From assembly GCA_036509215.1 (NCBI GenBank), contig DATCGA010000111.1, positions 1-27,534 on the forward strand: DNA of 27,534 nt, given 5' to 3'. Source of the DNA: Trebonia sp036509215. Its GTDB lineage: Bacteria > Actinomycetota > Actinomycetes > Streptosporangiales > Streptosporangiaceae. Position numbers and translations under genes: made by a program. Positions 1 to 7,450 of the stretch are shown piece by piece. Within the stretch, counting starts at the first letter, position 1. Each line of letters starts with the position of its first letter. The notes under the pieces are model-generated. The model had not been told where the DNA came from, searched no databases, and saw only the letters and a program-made list of their open reading frames with translations.

Positions 1-1
1 C

Positions 2-688
2 CGGGCCGAACTCGGCCGGACGCTGGCGGAGCGGTGGCCGCAGGCCGAGCCGCGGGCGCTGGGCTACGCGGCCACGCTTCATCTGCCGCTCTGCCAGGTG
101 CCGCCCCGGGGCGTGTGGGGCAAGGGCGGCGGCGCGACCTGGGCGCCGCTGTCGGACTGGCTGGGCGCGCCGCCCGGTACCGCGACGGTCGACGCGCTGG
201 TGGACGCGCTGGTGCTGCGCTACCTGGGCGCGTTCGGGCCGGCCAGCGTGGCTGACGTCCAGACGTGGTCGGGGCTGACCCGACTGCGCGAGGTGGTCGA
301 GCGGCTGCCGGTGCAGTTGCTGCGCGGGCCGGCGGACCAGGCCCTATACGACCTGCCCGATGCGCCTCGGCCAGCCGAGGACACGCCCGCGCCGCCTCGG
401 TTCCTGCCCGAGTACGACAACCTGCTGCTCTCGCACGCCGATCGGAGCCGGGTGATTCCGCACGCCCGGCCGGTGCCGCTTCCGCCCGGCAACGGCGCGA
501 CCGGCGGCACCTTCCTGATCGACGGGCTGTGGCAGGGCACCTGGCAGCTCCGGGATCATAAGCTGCGCATCCGTCCGTTTACGCGGCTGGGGGCCGAGGA
601 CGGTGACGCGCTGCTGGCTGAAGCCGCAGGGTTGAGTGCATTCATCGCGCCCCAGGCCACGCAGGACATCGTGCTCGACGAGCCGTAG
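2..688 (+). CDS. Winged-helix DNA-binding protein, AlkZ-like (HTH_42 family), 3' part
   Basis: The reading frame is open from base 2, so the gene starts left of the window; about 228 codons are present, ending at TAG 686-688. Visible signatures are QVPPRGVWG, followed by a WAPLSDWLG stretch, then LPEYDNLLLSHADRSRV and FLIDGLWQGTW. These resemble the C-terminal half of the actinobacterial winged-helix family related to the AlkZ/YcaQ DNA glycosylases (PF06224). Family members include interstrand-crosslink glycosylases and many proteins of unknown role, so glycosylase activity is not shown here. The N-terminal winged-helix repeats lie outside the window. It points toward xthA, which is encoded on the other strand; an abasic-site nuclease next to a glycosylase-like protein is a suggestive but weak link. 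An ATG at 98 is internal and not the true start. Confidence 0.8.
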   Translation, partial: RAELGRTLAERWPQAEPRALGYAATLHLPLCQVPPRGVWGKGGGATWAPLSDWLGAPPGTATVDALVDALVLRYLGAFGPASVADVQTWSGLTRLREVVERLPVQLLRGPADQALYDLPDAPRPAEDTPAPPRFLPEYDNLLLSHADRSRVIPHARPVPLPPGNGATGGTFLIDGLWQGTWQLRDHKLRIRPFTRLGAEDGDALLAEAAGLSAFIAPQATQDIVLDEP

Positions 689-818
689 GTCGCCGCGGCG
701 TGCTATGTACTCGCCCGGCTCGCGCTCCAGGCTGCTCAGCAGCGCTGCGACCGACACTCCCATGCCCGGCACCACGGCCTGGGTGTGGGCATTCACAAGC
801 TTGGGCCCGGAGCGGTTG

Positions 819-1706
819 CTACCCCTCCTGCCGCGGGCCGGGGGCCTGCGGCAGCCTGACGCCGCGCCGGGCCGGGCGCGCGGAGGGCGGCGGCACGACG
901 GGGCCGATGTCGCCGTCGGGCGCCTCGTCGAGGTCGACGATCACCGGCGCGTGGTCGCTCGGCCCGGTGCCCTTGCGGGCCTCCCGGTCGACCCAGGCCG
1001 CCCGTACGCGGTCCGCTACCGGGTCGCTGGCGAGGAGCAGGTCGATCCGCATCCCGAGGTCCTGGTGGAACATCCCGGCGCGGTAGTCCCAGTAGCTGAA
1101 GATGCGCTTGTCGGGCCAATGGTCGCGGACCACGTCGTGCAGGCCGACCGCCTCCAGGCTGGCCAGCGCGGCCCGCTCGGGCGCGGTGACGTGGGTCTGG
1201 CCGACGTAGGCGGCCGGGTCGAACACGTCCGCGTCGGCGGGCGCGATGTTCATGTCCCCGCAGACCAGCGCGTCCGCGCCCGCGACGAGCTGCTCGCCGA
1301 CGACGTTCTGCATCGCCGCCAGCCACGCCAGCTTGTAGCGGTAGTGGTCGGAGTCGGGCTCGCGGCCGTTGGGCACGTAGAGCGACCACACCCGGACGCC
1401 GCCGCAGGTCGCGGCCACCGCGCGCGCTTCCGGGTCCGGGAAGCCGGGCGCGCCCGCGATGCCGGTCACCACGTCGGCCAGGCCTACCCGCGACAGGATC
1501 GCCACCCCGTTCCAGCGCGGCTCGCCGTACAGGGCGACCTCGTAGCCCCGGCCGGCCAGCTCATCGCCGAGGAGCGCGGTGAACGCGTCATCGGCCAGCT
1601 TCGTCTCCTGCAGGCAGACCACGTCGGGCTTGCGCTGGTCCAGCCACGGCAGCAGCCTCGGCATCCGCTGCTTCACAGAGTTCACGTTCCATGTCGCCAC
1701 CCGCAT
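819..1706 (-). CDS. xthA: Exodeoxyribonuclease III (AP endonuclease, EEP family)
   Basis: The 295-residue protein begins MRVATWNVNSVKQR and carries CLQETKL near residue 35, the metal-binding Glu region of the exonuclease III/EEP fold. CGDMNIAP near residue 146 supplies the catalytic Asp/Asn, and GPSDHAPVIVDL near residue 250 supplies the C-terminal Asp-His pair. It would cleave DNA 5' of abasic sites and trim 3' blocking groups in base excision repair. The family is usually about 260 residues; the extra length is a low-complexity Pro/Arg-rich tail after the SDHAP motif. The ATG at 1706 is chosen because RVATWNVNS is the canonical start of the fold. A sensor-kinase remnant ends 17 bp upstream on the same strand. 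Confidence 0.95.
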   Translation of the reverse strand: MRVATWNVNSVKQRMPRLLPWLDQRKPDVVCLQETKLADDAFTALLGDELAGRGYEVALYGEPRWNGVAILSRVGLADVVTGIAGAPGFPDPEARAVAATCGGVRVWSLYVPNGREPDSDHYRYKLAWLAAMQNVVGEQLVAGADALVCGDMNIAPADADVFDPAAYVGQTHVTAPERAALASLEAVGLHDVVRDHWPDKRIFSYWDYRAGMFHQDLGMRIDLLLASDPVADRVRAAWVDREARKGTGPSDHAPVIVDLDEAPDGDIGPVVPPPSARPARRGVRLPQAPGPRQEG

Positions 1707-1723
1707 GGGCCTAATCTATGCCG

Positions 1724-2119
1724 TCAGAGCCTGGGCGGCTCGCTCAGCGCGCGAGTGCCGAGCGGCAACTCGATGGCGATCCTCGTGCCCCGCCCGGCCG
1801 GGCTGTCGAGCCTGAACCTGCCGCCAAGCGCCTCGACCCGGTCGACCAGCCCGATCAGCCCCGAGCCGCGCTCTGGCGTCGCGCCGCCGACGCCGTCGTC
1901 GGCGACGGTGGCCCGAACCACGCCGCGCCCCGCGCCCGGCCCGTCGCAGCCGACGGCGACCCAGACCTCGGTGGCCTGCGAGTGCTTGGCCGCGTTGGCC
2001 AGTGCCTCGGAGACGACAAACTCCGGCTGTCCGCCACCGAAGAGGATCACCGCCGGGTCCTCGCGGTGCTGACCTTCCTCGACGCCCGCTAACCGGACCG
2101 GCAGCGGCACGGTCACCAC
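1724..2119 (-). pseudogene. Remnant of a NarL-type sensor histidine kinase (ATPase domain only)
   Basis: About 131 codons encode only the C-terminal HATPase domain: FVVSEALANAAKHSQA (N box) near residues 54-69, VADDGVGG (G1) near 92-99, GSGLIGLVDRVEALGG (G2) near 105-120, then the closing RGTRIAIELPL strand. No sensor, membrane or dimerisation/phosphoacceptor domain is present upstream, and no response regulator is adjacent. In intact kinases the PVRLAGVE-type segment usually runs directly into the FVVSEAL helix. Here about 18 unrelated residues separate them, which suggests an insertion or rearrangement as well as 5' truncation. I infer a decayed gene. A free-standing anti-sigma-like ATPase is a less likely alternative, because those have different N-box context. 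Confidence 0.7.
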
Positions 2120-2193
2120 GCCGTGAGAACCAGAAATCGCAGGGAAAGGTCGTCGTCCGGGTGGGTGCCACGGAACGGTAACGGGGAACCAAC

Positions 2194-2240
2194 GGACCGT
2201 TCGGAAGAAAATGATCTAGATCCCTTTTTCCGAACGGTCC
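2194..2240. repeat. 47-bp palindromic element, copy 1 (complete)
   Basis: The arms GGACCGTTCGGA (2194-2205) and TCCGAACGGTCC (2229-2240) are perfect 12-bp inverted repeats. The spacer contains an inner perfect palindrome, GATCTAGATC (2213-2222), flanked by A-rich and T-rich runs that can also pair. It lies 29 bp after the stop codon of the carotenoid oxygenase, so it may terminate or stabilise that transcript. There is no T-tract after the stem in the minus direction, so it is not a textbook intrinsic terminator. Related copies lie at 7232-7259 (left half only) and 23284-23329. Confidence 0.75.
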
Positions 2241-2269
2241 CGGCTGACTGTCGGGGGCTCAGCGCGCCC

Positions 2270-3640
2270 TTACTGGTCGGCGACCCAGTTGCCGTGGAAT
2301 CCGAGCGGGATCCTGGCCGGCAGGTGCACGCGGGCGACCGGCTCGGCGGCGAAGTCCTGCGCCGCGAGGATCACCAGGTCGGCGGCGCCGCGGTCGGGGT
2401 TGTGCACGAACGCCATGAGGTAGCCGTCGTCCTCGGCCGCCTCGGGGGAGGCCGGGACGAACACGGCCTCGCCGGCCGTGGCGTCGGCCCCGAACCGGTG
2501 CGCCTGGACGGTCCCGGTGCCGAGGTCGTGCTTGAGCAGCGCGTTGCCGAACGCCGCGTCGGCGACCTCACCGCTGGCCTGGATCACGGCCCCGCTGACC
2601 TCGCCGATCACAGCGCTGTAGCCGTAGCGGTGCGGCCGTCCGATGACCCGGGTATCGACGCGCGGGAACTCCTGGGCGCGGTCGTCGAGGCGGCAGGCGG
2701 TGACCGTCCCGGCGACGGGGTCGATCATCCACCGGTCCAGCGTCAGCGGGCCCTTCCCGGCGAAGACGGACACGTCGTACGAGCCCTCGTACCGGCATAC
2801 GTCGAGCACGACCCGGTCGCCGTCGTCGTAGGCGTTGAGCGTGTGGAAGATGAAGCACGGCTCGATCTCGATCCAGCGGATATCGGCCGGGCCGCCGTCG
2901 CGCGGCAGCAGGCCGACCCGCGCCTGATGGCTCGGATTCCAGGTGTACGGCAGCTCGCGGCCGGCCGCCACCGCGTCCATGCTGAACGTGACCGGCAGGT
3001 CCAGCAGGACAACGTACCGGCTGGTGAGCGCGAAGTCGTGCATCATCGGCCCGTCGGGGACGGGGATGTCGGTGGCGCGGCTCACTCGGCCGTCGACGCC
3101 GATGACGACGTGCTGCACGTGGTCCCAGGCCCAGTAGTAGGCGATGGCGTGCAGTTCCCCGGTGGCCTGGTCGGGCTTGGTGTGGGCGGCGTAGCCGCCC
3201 GCCAGGGTGCCGCCGAAGTCGCACGGGCCGATCGTGGCGAGCTCGCCGTCGAGCTCGTAGGGCAGCGGGCCCGCCTCCACCGTGGCGAGCAGCCGCCCCG
3301 CGTGCGAGATGATGTGGGTGTTGGCGGCGAAGTCCATGCCGTCGTGGACGGGCCCGGCCGGCCATTCCTCGCCCAGGGAGTTGGCCACCTGGCGGGATCG
3401 GACCCAGCGGTTGCGGTACCACTCCGCCCGGCCATCGCGAATCCGAACGCCGTGCACCATGCCGGCGCCGCGGAACCAGTGGTAGTTGGGGTCGTCGAGG
3501 CCTAGCGGATTGGGGCCGTTGCGCAGGTAGCGACCGTTGAGCTCGGCCGGGAGGCTGCCGGTGACCGGCAGGTCGAATGCCGTGACCTCCTCCTGGGCCG
3601 GGGCGAACGAGCCTTCGAGGAACTTGCTTGGTTTGCTCAT
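2270..3640 (-). CDS. Carotenoid cleavage oxygenase (RPE65 family)
   Basis: The 456-residue protein has the seven-bladed-propeller signature of carotenoid/stilbene cleavage dioxygenases: LNGRYLRNGPNP near residues 34-45 and a Gly/His-rich GAGMVHGVRI. The four iron-binding histidines are in the expected contexts: AHTKPD (His153), MMHDFALT (His201), FIFHTLNAY (His266) and the C-terminal GFHGNW (His449). All four are present, so it should be active. It would cleave a conjugated double bond of a carotenoid, apocarotenoid or phenylpropenoid with O2; substrate cannot be read from sequence. Length is near the family norm of 450-500. Its ATG at 3640 overlaps the stop of the upstream small membrane protein by 4 bp (ATGA), which implies translational coupling. 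No carotenoid biosynthesis gene is in the window. Confidence 0.93.
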   Translation of the reverse strand: MSKPSKFLEGSFAPAQEEVTAFDLPVTGSLPAELNGRYLRNGPNPLGLDDPNYHWFRGAGMVHGVRIRDGRAEWYRNRWVRSRQVANSLGEEWPAGPVHDGMDFAANTHIISHAGRLLATVEAGPLPYELDGELATIGPCDFGGTLAGGYAAHTKPDQATGELHAIAYYWAWDHVQHVVIGVDGRVSRATDIPVPDGPMMHDFALTSRYVVLLDLPVTFSMDAVAAGRELPYTWNPSHQARVGLLPRDGGPADIRWIEIEPCFIFHTLNAYDDGDRVVLDVCRYEGSYDVSVFAGKGPLTLDRWMIDPVAGTVTACRLDDRAQEFPRVDTRVIGRPHRYGYSAVIGEVSGAVIQASGEVADAAFGNALLKHDLGTGTVQAHRFGADATAGEAVFVPASPEAAEDDGYLMAFVHNPDRGAADLVILAAQDFAAEPVARVHLPARIPLGFHGNWVADQ

Positions 3641-3966
3641 CTCGGGTGCCTTCCCTGTTCAGCGGGCCGGCCGGCCGGCGTAGCGGCCTGCCCGGCGCCG
3701 ATCGTGACGATCGTGCTGAGCCTGCGGGCCTGCAGGACGCCTACCCAGGCAAGCACCTGGCCGAACGCCATCAAGACGAGGGCGGTCGTCCAGATCTGGG
3801 CGCCGGTAATGTCGTGGCTGACGGAGAAGCGGGCGCCCGACGCCGCGCCGGAGTGGTACGGCCGCGCCCGCAACCCCCGTCGCGGCTGCCGCGCCGAGCA
3901 CGTCCGCCGCCGCTGACGGCGCGGCACCGAGCCCGTCCCGCAGAAGGCTCCGCCCGGGAATTTCAT
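3637..3966 (-). CDS. Small putative membrane protein, translationally coupled to the carotenoid oxygenase
   Basis: This 109-codon frame ends in an ATGA overlap with the carotenoid oxygenase start. It has an AGGA Shine-Dalgarno-like sequence about 9 bp before the ATG at 3966. Residues 58-80 form one clear hydrophobic helix (IWTTALVLMAFGQVLAWVGVL), followed by a polar tail. The first 40 residues are Arg-rich and less protein-like. A second minus-strand frame over 3850-3970 also reads plausibly (Ala/Gly-rich, DVLGAAAATGVAGAAV), so a frameshift near 3850 is possible. Third-position GC favours the frame given here. I recognise no family. A partner or membrane anchor for the oxygenase is conceivable from the coupling alone. 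Confidence 0.5.
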   Translation of the reverse strand: MKFPGGAFCGTGSVPRRQRRRTCSARQPRRGLRARPYHSGAASGARFSVSHDITGAQIWTTALVLMAFGQVLAWVGVLQARRLSTIVTIGAGQAATPAGRPAEQGRHPR

Positions 3967-4032
3967 TTGCTATTTTCCTGCTCGCCCTCTCGGGTCGGCG
4001 CGCGTGCTTGCTTGAGCGCTTCTGATCATGGC

Positions 4033-6090
4033 ATGGGCACTGACCAGAATTCCGCGGCGAGCGGCGTCAGCCGACGCCGCCTCCTGCAGGCGGGCGGCGC
4101 GCTCGCCGGGGCCGCCGTCGTCGGCGTGGGCGGAACGCAGATCCTCGGCGCGAGCCGGGCGAGGGCCGCGACGGGCACCATCGCCGACCTTCAGCACGTG
4201 GTGATCCTCATGCAGGAGAACCGATCCTTCGACCATTACTTCGGCGCCCTGCAAGGCGTCCGCGGCTTCGCCGACAAGCAGGCGCTCGCCTACCAGGGCG
4301 GCACCTCGGTATTCGACCAGCCCGACAAGTCCCGCACCGACCTCGGCTACCTGCTGCCGTTCCACATGGACTCCACCAAGGTGGACGCGCAGAACGCGGG
4401 CGACCTCGACCACAGCTGGTCCGGTGACCACAGCGCACGCAACGGCGGCCTGTGGAACGACTGGGTGACGGCCAAGACCGAGCAGTGCATGGGCTACTTC
4501 ACCCGCGCCGACCTGCCGTTCAACTACGCGCTGGCGGACGCGTTCACCATCTGCGACGGGTACCACCAGTCGATCCTGGGACCGACCAGCCCCAACCGGA
4601 TGTACTTCTGGGCCGGGACGTCGGATGGCTGGACGTCCAACCCGCCCGACTACACGGTCGAGTTCACCGGGATCACGACCTACCCGGAGCAGCTGACGGC
4701 GGCCGGGGTCTCTTGGCAGGTGTACACCGACCACGAGGTCGGCGACGGCAGCGGCAGCAACGGCTGGGTCGGCGACTACGGCGACAACCCGCTCTGGTTC
4801 TACAAGCAGTACCAGACCTCGATGAACGCCACCACCGCGGCCGCGCGGCAGCTCGCGATCCAGGGCGCGGTCCAGCCCTGGCAGCCCAACGCCGGCCTGC
4901 CGCTCGGCCCGGCCCAGGTCAACTCCGTGCTGTCGGAGTTCACCAGCGCCTGCGCGGCCGGCACGCTGCCGCAGGTGTCGTGGATCGTCGCGCCCTACGA
5001 GTACTCCGAGCACCCTTCCTCAAGCCCCAGCTACGGCGCGCACTACGTCGCGACCGTGCTCAACGCGATCATGAGCAACGCGGCCCTGTGGGAGTCGACG
5101 GCGCTGTTCATCACCTACGACGAGCACGACGGGTACTTCGACCACGTGCTGTCGCCGGCGCCGGAGACGTCCGTGACCAACGAGTTCATCAGCTCGCAGC
5201 CGATCGGCATGGGGCCGCGGGTGCCGATGCTGATCTGCTCGCCGTGGACCCAGGGCGGATACGTGGACTCCAACACCTACGACCACACCTCGATGAACCG
5301 CTTCCTGCAGACCTGGACCGACGCCCCGCTGGTCAACGTCACCGCCTGGCGGGACGCCGTCAGCGGCGACCTGACGGCGGCGTTCGACTTCGCGAACCCG
5401 GACTACTCCGTCCCGGCGCTGCCGGACACGGTGGCGCTGATCACCCAGTCCGACGCGGAGAAGTCGTTCCCCGCGGTCGCGACGCCGGCCGAGGGGGCGC
5501 AGGTGGCCCCAGTCCAGGAGGCCGGCACCCGGCCGCACCGGCCGACCAACCACATGCCGCACGCCGACGTCGCCGTCAACCGGTCCTCGTTCACGGTGAC
5601 CGCGACGATGAGCAACGCCGGCTCGGTCGGCGTGTCGATGTTCGTCTTCCCTGACAAGTACCTGACCGCCTCGGCGACGCCGTTCACCGTCGTTTCCGGC
5701 ACCAATCGCACGTACACGTGGACGGCGACGAAGAAGAACAAGTACGGGTACGCGTTCTCGATCTACGGTCCGGACGGGTTCGTGCGGTCGTTCGCGGGTG
5801 ATGTGGTCGCCGCTGCCACGACAACCGGGCAGATCCCGGTGGTGACGGCTGCCCCGGTTACCGGGTCCTCGCCGTCGCTGTTGCTGACTCTGGCCAACAG
5901 CGGCACCACGGCTGTGGTGTACACGCTGACCGTCAACGACTACGCGGGCACGACCCAGACGGTGACGGTCGGCGCGGCCGGGTCGGCGCCGCTGAGCTGG
6001 CCGGTCGACGCGAACGGGTACTACGACGTGATCATCACGGCGAACACGAGCGACGGCTTCACCCGGCGGTACGCCGGGCGGATCGCGTAA
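4033..6090 (+). CDS. Tat-exported phospholipase C (acid phosphatase/PLC superfamily)
   Basis: From the ATG at 4033 the product is 685 residues. It opens with a twin-arginine signal: SRRRLLQAGGALAGAAVVG (residues 13-31), an Ala-rich segment and a likely cut after SRARA near residue 46. The phosphoesterase domain begins QHVVILMQENRSFDHYFG (54-71), where Glu, Asn and Asp/His are metal-site residues of bacterial non-haemolytic phospholipases C. Further active-site signatures are ITYDEHDGYFDHV in the middle and YDHTSMNRFL near residue 420. The final 200 residues hold two beta-rich repeats typical of the C-terminal domains of these enzymes. It should hydrolyse phosphatidylcholine or sphingomyelin outside the cell, releasing phosphorylated head groups. 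The frame extends 5' of 4033, but the signal peptide fixes the start. It is divergent from the oxygenase pair. Confidence 0.92.
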   Translation: MGTDQNSAASGVSRRRLLQAGGALAGAAVVGVGGTQILGASRARAATGTIADLQHVVILMQENRSFDHYFGALQGVRGFADKQALAYQGGTSVFDQPDKSRTDLGYLLPFHMDSTKVDAQNAGDLDHSWSGDHSARNGGLWNDWVTAKTEQCMGYFTRADLPFNYALADAFTICDGYHQSILGPTSPNRMYFWAGTSDGWTSNPPDYTVEFTGITTYPEQLTAAGVSWQVYTDHEVGDGSGSNGWVGDYGDNPLWFYKQYQTSMNATTAAARQLAIQGAVQPWQPNAGLPLGPAQVNSVLSEFTSACAAGTLPQVSWIVAPYEYSEHPSSSPSYGAHYVATVLNAIMSNAALWESTALFITYDEHDGYFDHVLSPAPETSVTNEFISSQPIGMGPRVPMLICSPWTQGGYVDSNTYDHTSMNRFLQTWTDAPLVNVTAWRDAVSGDLTAAFDFANPDYSVPALPDTVALITQSDAEKSFPAVATPAEGAQVAPVQEAGTRPHRPTNHMPHADVAVNRSSFTVTATMSNAGSVGVSMFVFPDKYLTASATPFTVVSGTNRTYTWTATKKNKYGYAFSIYGPDGFVRSFAGDVVAAATTTGQIPVVTAAPVTGSSPSLLLTLANSGTTAVVYTLTVNDYAGTTQTVTVGAAGSAPLSWPVDANGYYDVIITANTSDGFTRRYAGRIA

Positions 6091-6161
6091 TCACCGGCGC
6101 CTGGGACCTGACCGCCGGTACGGCCAGGTACCAGGCCGTTAGCCCTTGCACCGCCCGTCTC

Positions 6162-6189
6162 ATGGACGTATCATAAATGTTACGTTCAT
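6162..6189. promoter_or_regulatory. Dyad operator upstream of the XRE regulator
   Basis: ATGGACGTATCAT (6162-6174) and ATGTTACGTTCAT (6177-6189) are inverted repeats matching at 11 of 13 positions across a 2-bp centre. The dyad ends 22 bp before the preferred start codon of the XRE gene, in an AT-rich patch unlike its surroundings. This is the expected place for an autoregulatory operator. Confidence 0.6.
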
Positions 6190-6211
6190 GATGTAGGCGG
6201 AGGGAATGACG

Positions 6212-6640
6212 ATGGATGCCGGGCAGAGTGCCTTCTGGGACGACCTCGCTCGCGACCTCGAGGATCCCGAGTTCCTGCGAGAGTACGTGGCGGAGTCGAT
6301 CCGAATCGCTACCATCGACCGGATCGTCAACGAACTGGACACGGCTCGCACGTCCGCGGGTCTGACTAAGGCGGGTCTTGCCCACGCAATCGGCTCCGAG
6401 CCCGCCGCTGTTCGGCGGCTTTTCTCGGCCAGCCACGTCAATCCGACCCTCGGCACGCTCGCCGAGGTCGCGGCCGCCCTGGGTATGCGAGTCGTCCTGG
6501 AACCGCTGGGCGCTAGAGACCAAGAGCAGATCACCCGGCCGCTGATTGAAGGCAGCACGGATGATCCCCGTGCTCTGGCCGCGCGGACAGGCGAGCTGCG
6601 CAACGGGCACGCTGACCCCTTGGCAGCCAGCCGCCCGTGA
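6212..6640 (+). CDS. XRE-family helix-turn-helix regulator, antitoxin-like
   Basis: The product is about 142 residues. The N-terminal 45 residues are acidic and helical (SAFWDDLARDLEDPEFLREYV). They are followed by an XRE helix-turn-helix: SAGLTKAGLAHAIGSEPAAVRRLFS, then NPTLGTLAEVAAALGMRVVLEPL. The same arrangement occurs in HigA-like antitoxins. An ATG at 6206 lies only 1 bp from the GGAGGG ribosome site (6199-6204). The second ATG at 6212 has 7-bp spacing and is preferred. A dyad operator sits just upstream, which suggests autoregulation. The neighbouring RelE/HigB-like gene is encoded on the opposite strand, ending 8 bp away, unlike the usual co-directional toxin-antitoxin pair. The gene looks less GC-biased than its neighbours, consistent with transfer. 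Confidence 0.8.
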   Translation: MDAGQSAFWDDLARDLEDPEFLREYVAESIRIATIDRIVNELDTARTSAGLTKAGLAHAIGSEPAAVRRLFSASHVNPTLGTLAEVAAALGMRVVLEPLGARDQEQITRPLIEGSTDDPRALAARTGELRNGHADPLAASRP

Positions 6641-6648
6641 CCGCCTGC

Positions 6649-7149
6649 TTAGGCAAGGGATCGCGGGTTCCGGCTCAGGTACTCGCGTCCGAGTTCTCGG
6701 ACGCGCTTATAGTCCGCGTCTGACAGTCGCGTGCGGAATGGCTTGCTCAATCCGCAGACCACCACCAGCAGCGGTTTGGAGCGGGCGTGCGCCTCGTAGT
6801 CAAGGCGGCAGAACAGGCGGTAGTGATGACGCCGGGGACCGTCAACGCGGACCTCGAACCAACCGGTCATCTCGCCCTTCATCGCCTCCCAGTAACCACC
6901 TCCGGCGAAGCGCTTCGGCGGTGCTGCCGCGACCTGGACCAAGACCGCGCGCATTGTCGCCCGTACCTTGGGCGGGCAGGAATTCAGGAACTCCCGCCCC
7001 GGGATTGGCTGGTCCGGGGCATCGTCTTGATGTCGACGAAAGAACGCAACATCGTGCGCATCGTCGGATGAAGGTCCCGTGCGAATCTGGGAAATCGTCG
7101 GCCTTGCAGGCTCAGACCGCCTGCGGCGCGACCGCGCGTCGGGGCTCAT
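6649..7149 (-). CDS. RelE/HigB-like toxin-family protein
   Basis: The conserved portion begins near AFFRRHQDD and includes PGREFLNSCP, then KVRATMRAVLVQVAAAPP, FAGGGYWEAMKGEMTGWFEVRVDG, HHYRLFCRLDY and LLVVVCGLSKPFRTRLSDADY. The strand pattern WFEVRVDGPRRHHYRLFC followed by a KPF motif is typical of phage Gp49/HigB-like members of the RelE superfamily, which are mRNA interferases or inactive relatives. The first 38 residues are Arg/Ser-rich and not part of the fold. The ATG at 7149 is used, since the TTG at 7155 is the only other upstream start. It runs tail to tail with the XRE gene. A true toxin role is unproven; the convergent layout would need separate promoters. Confidence 0.65.
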   Translation of the reverse strand: MSPDARSRRRRSEPARPTISQIRTGPSSDDAHDVAFFRRHQDDAPDQPIPGREFLNSCPPKVRATMRAVLVQVAAAPPKRFAGGGYWEAMKGEMTGWFEVRVDGPRRHHYRLFCRLDYEAHARSKPLLVVVCGLSKPFRTRLSDADYKRVRELGREYLSRNPRSLA

Positions 7150-7158
7150 TAGCAAGCC

Positions 7159-7164
7159 ATATTA
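7159..7164 (-). promoter_or_regulatory. Possible -10 box for the RelE-like gene
   Basis: On the minus strand TAATAT lies 9 bp before the ATG at 7149 and no Shine-Dalgarno sequence is visible between them. This arrangement fits a leaderless or near-leaderless transcript. No convincing -35 box is seen, so the call is tentative. Confidence 0.3.
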
Positions 7165-7231
7165 GACCGCATCTTGCCCTATTGCGGCCGACCACTGCGG
7201 GGAGTCGCGACGACCTGAAAGGCAGAACCAC

Positions 7232-7259
7232 GGTCCGTTCGATGGAAAAGCATTTGATC
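7232..7259. repeat. Left half of the 47-bp palindromic element (copy 2)
   Basis: GGTCCGTTCGATGGAAAAG followed by CATTTGATC matches the left arm and A-rich shoulder of the elements at 2194-2240 and 23284-23329. No right arm is found; a few bases later the 32-bp repeat array begins. It appears to be a truncated copy. Confidence 0.5.
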
Positions 7260-7265
7260 TTTGCA

Positions 7266-7450
7266 GCTGTCGGCTACGCCATCGACCCGAAACGGGACCT
7301 GTCACCTACGCCGACGACACTGATAGAGGCTGTCGATGGCGTAGGTGACAGGAAGCGGAGCCTGTCGATGGCGTAGGTGACAGGCTCGATTAAGCCGGTC
7401 GATGGCGTCGGTGACAGGATTTCGGGGCGGTCGGTGGCGTGGGTGACGGG
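7266..7450. repeat. 32-bp-period dyad repeat array 1
   Basis: A 21-bp unit with core GGCGTAGGTGACAGG occurs six times. Two units are in inverted orientation (7266-7286, 7298-7318; 32 bp apart) and four in direct orientation (7332-7352, 7364-7384, 7398-7418, 7430-7450; steps of 32, 34 and 32). The innermost inverted and direct units pair at 19 of 21 positions around a 13-bp loop (7319-7331). The last unit abuts the stop codon of the PaaX-family gene, so the array forms the 3' region of that operon. A diverged copy with the same plan lies at 14401-14614. Function is unknown; termination, RNA protection or protein binding are all possible. Confidence 0.85.

Noticed and set aside
344..796. Minus-strand reading frame across the AlkZ-like gene and the gap to xthA
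   Set aside because: It runs antisense to a well-supported gene, and only its first 35 codons look protein-like. No family is recognised, and the 130-bp gap shows no clear ribosome site or promoter.
636..3505. Long plus-strand frames antisense to xthA and the carotenoid oxygenase
   Set aside because: They are Arg/Ala/Gly/Val-rich shadows with no recognisable domains, and both opposing genes are clearly real.
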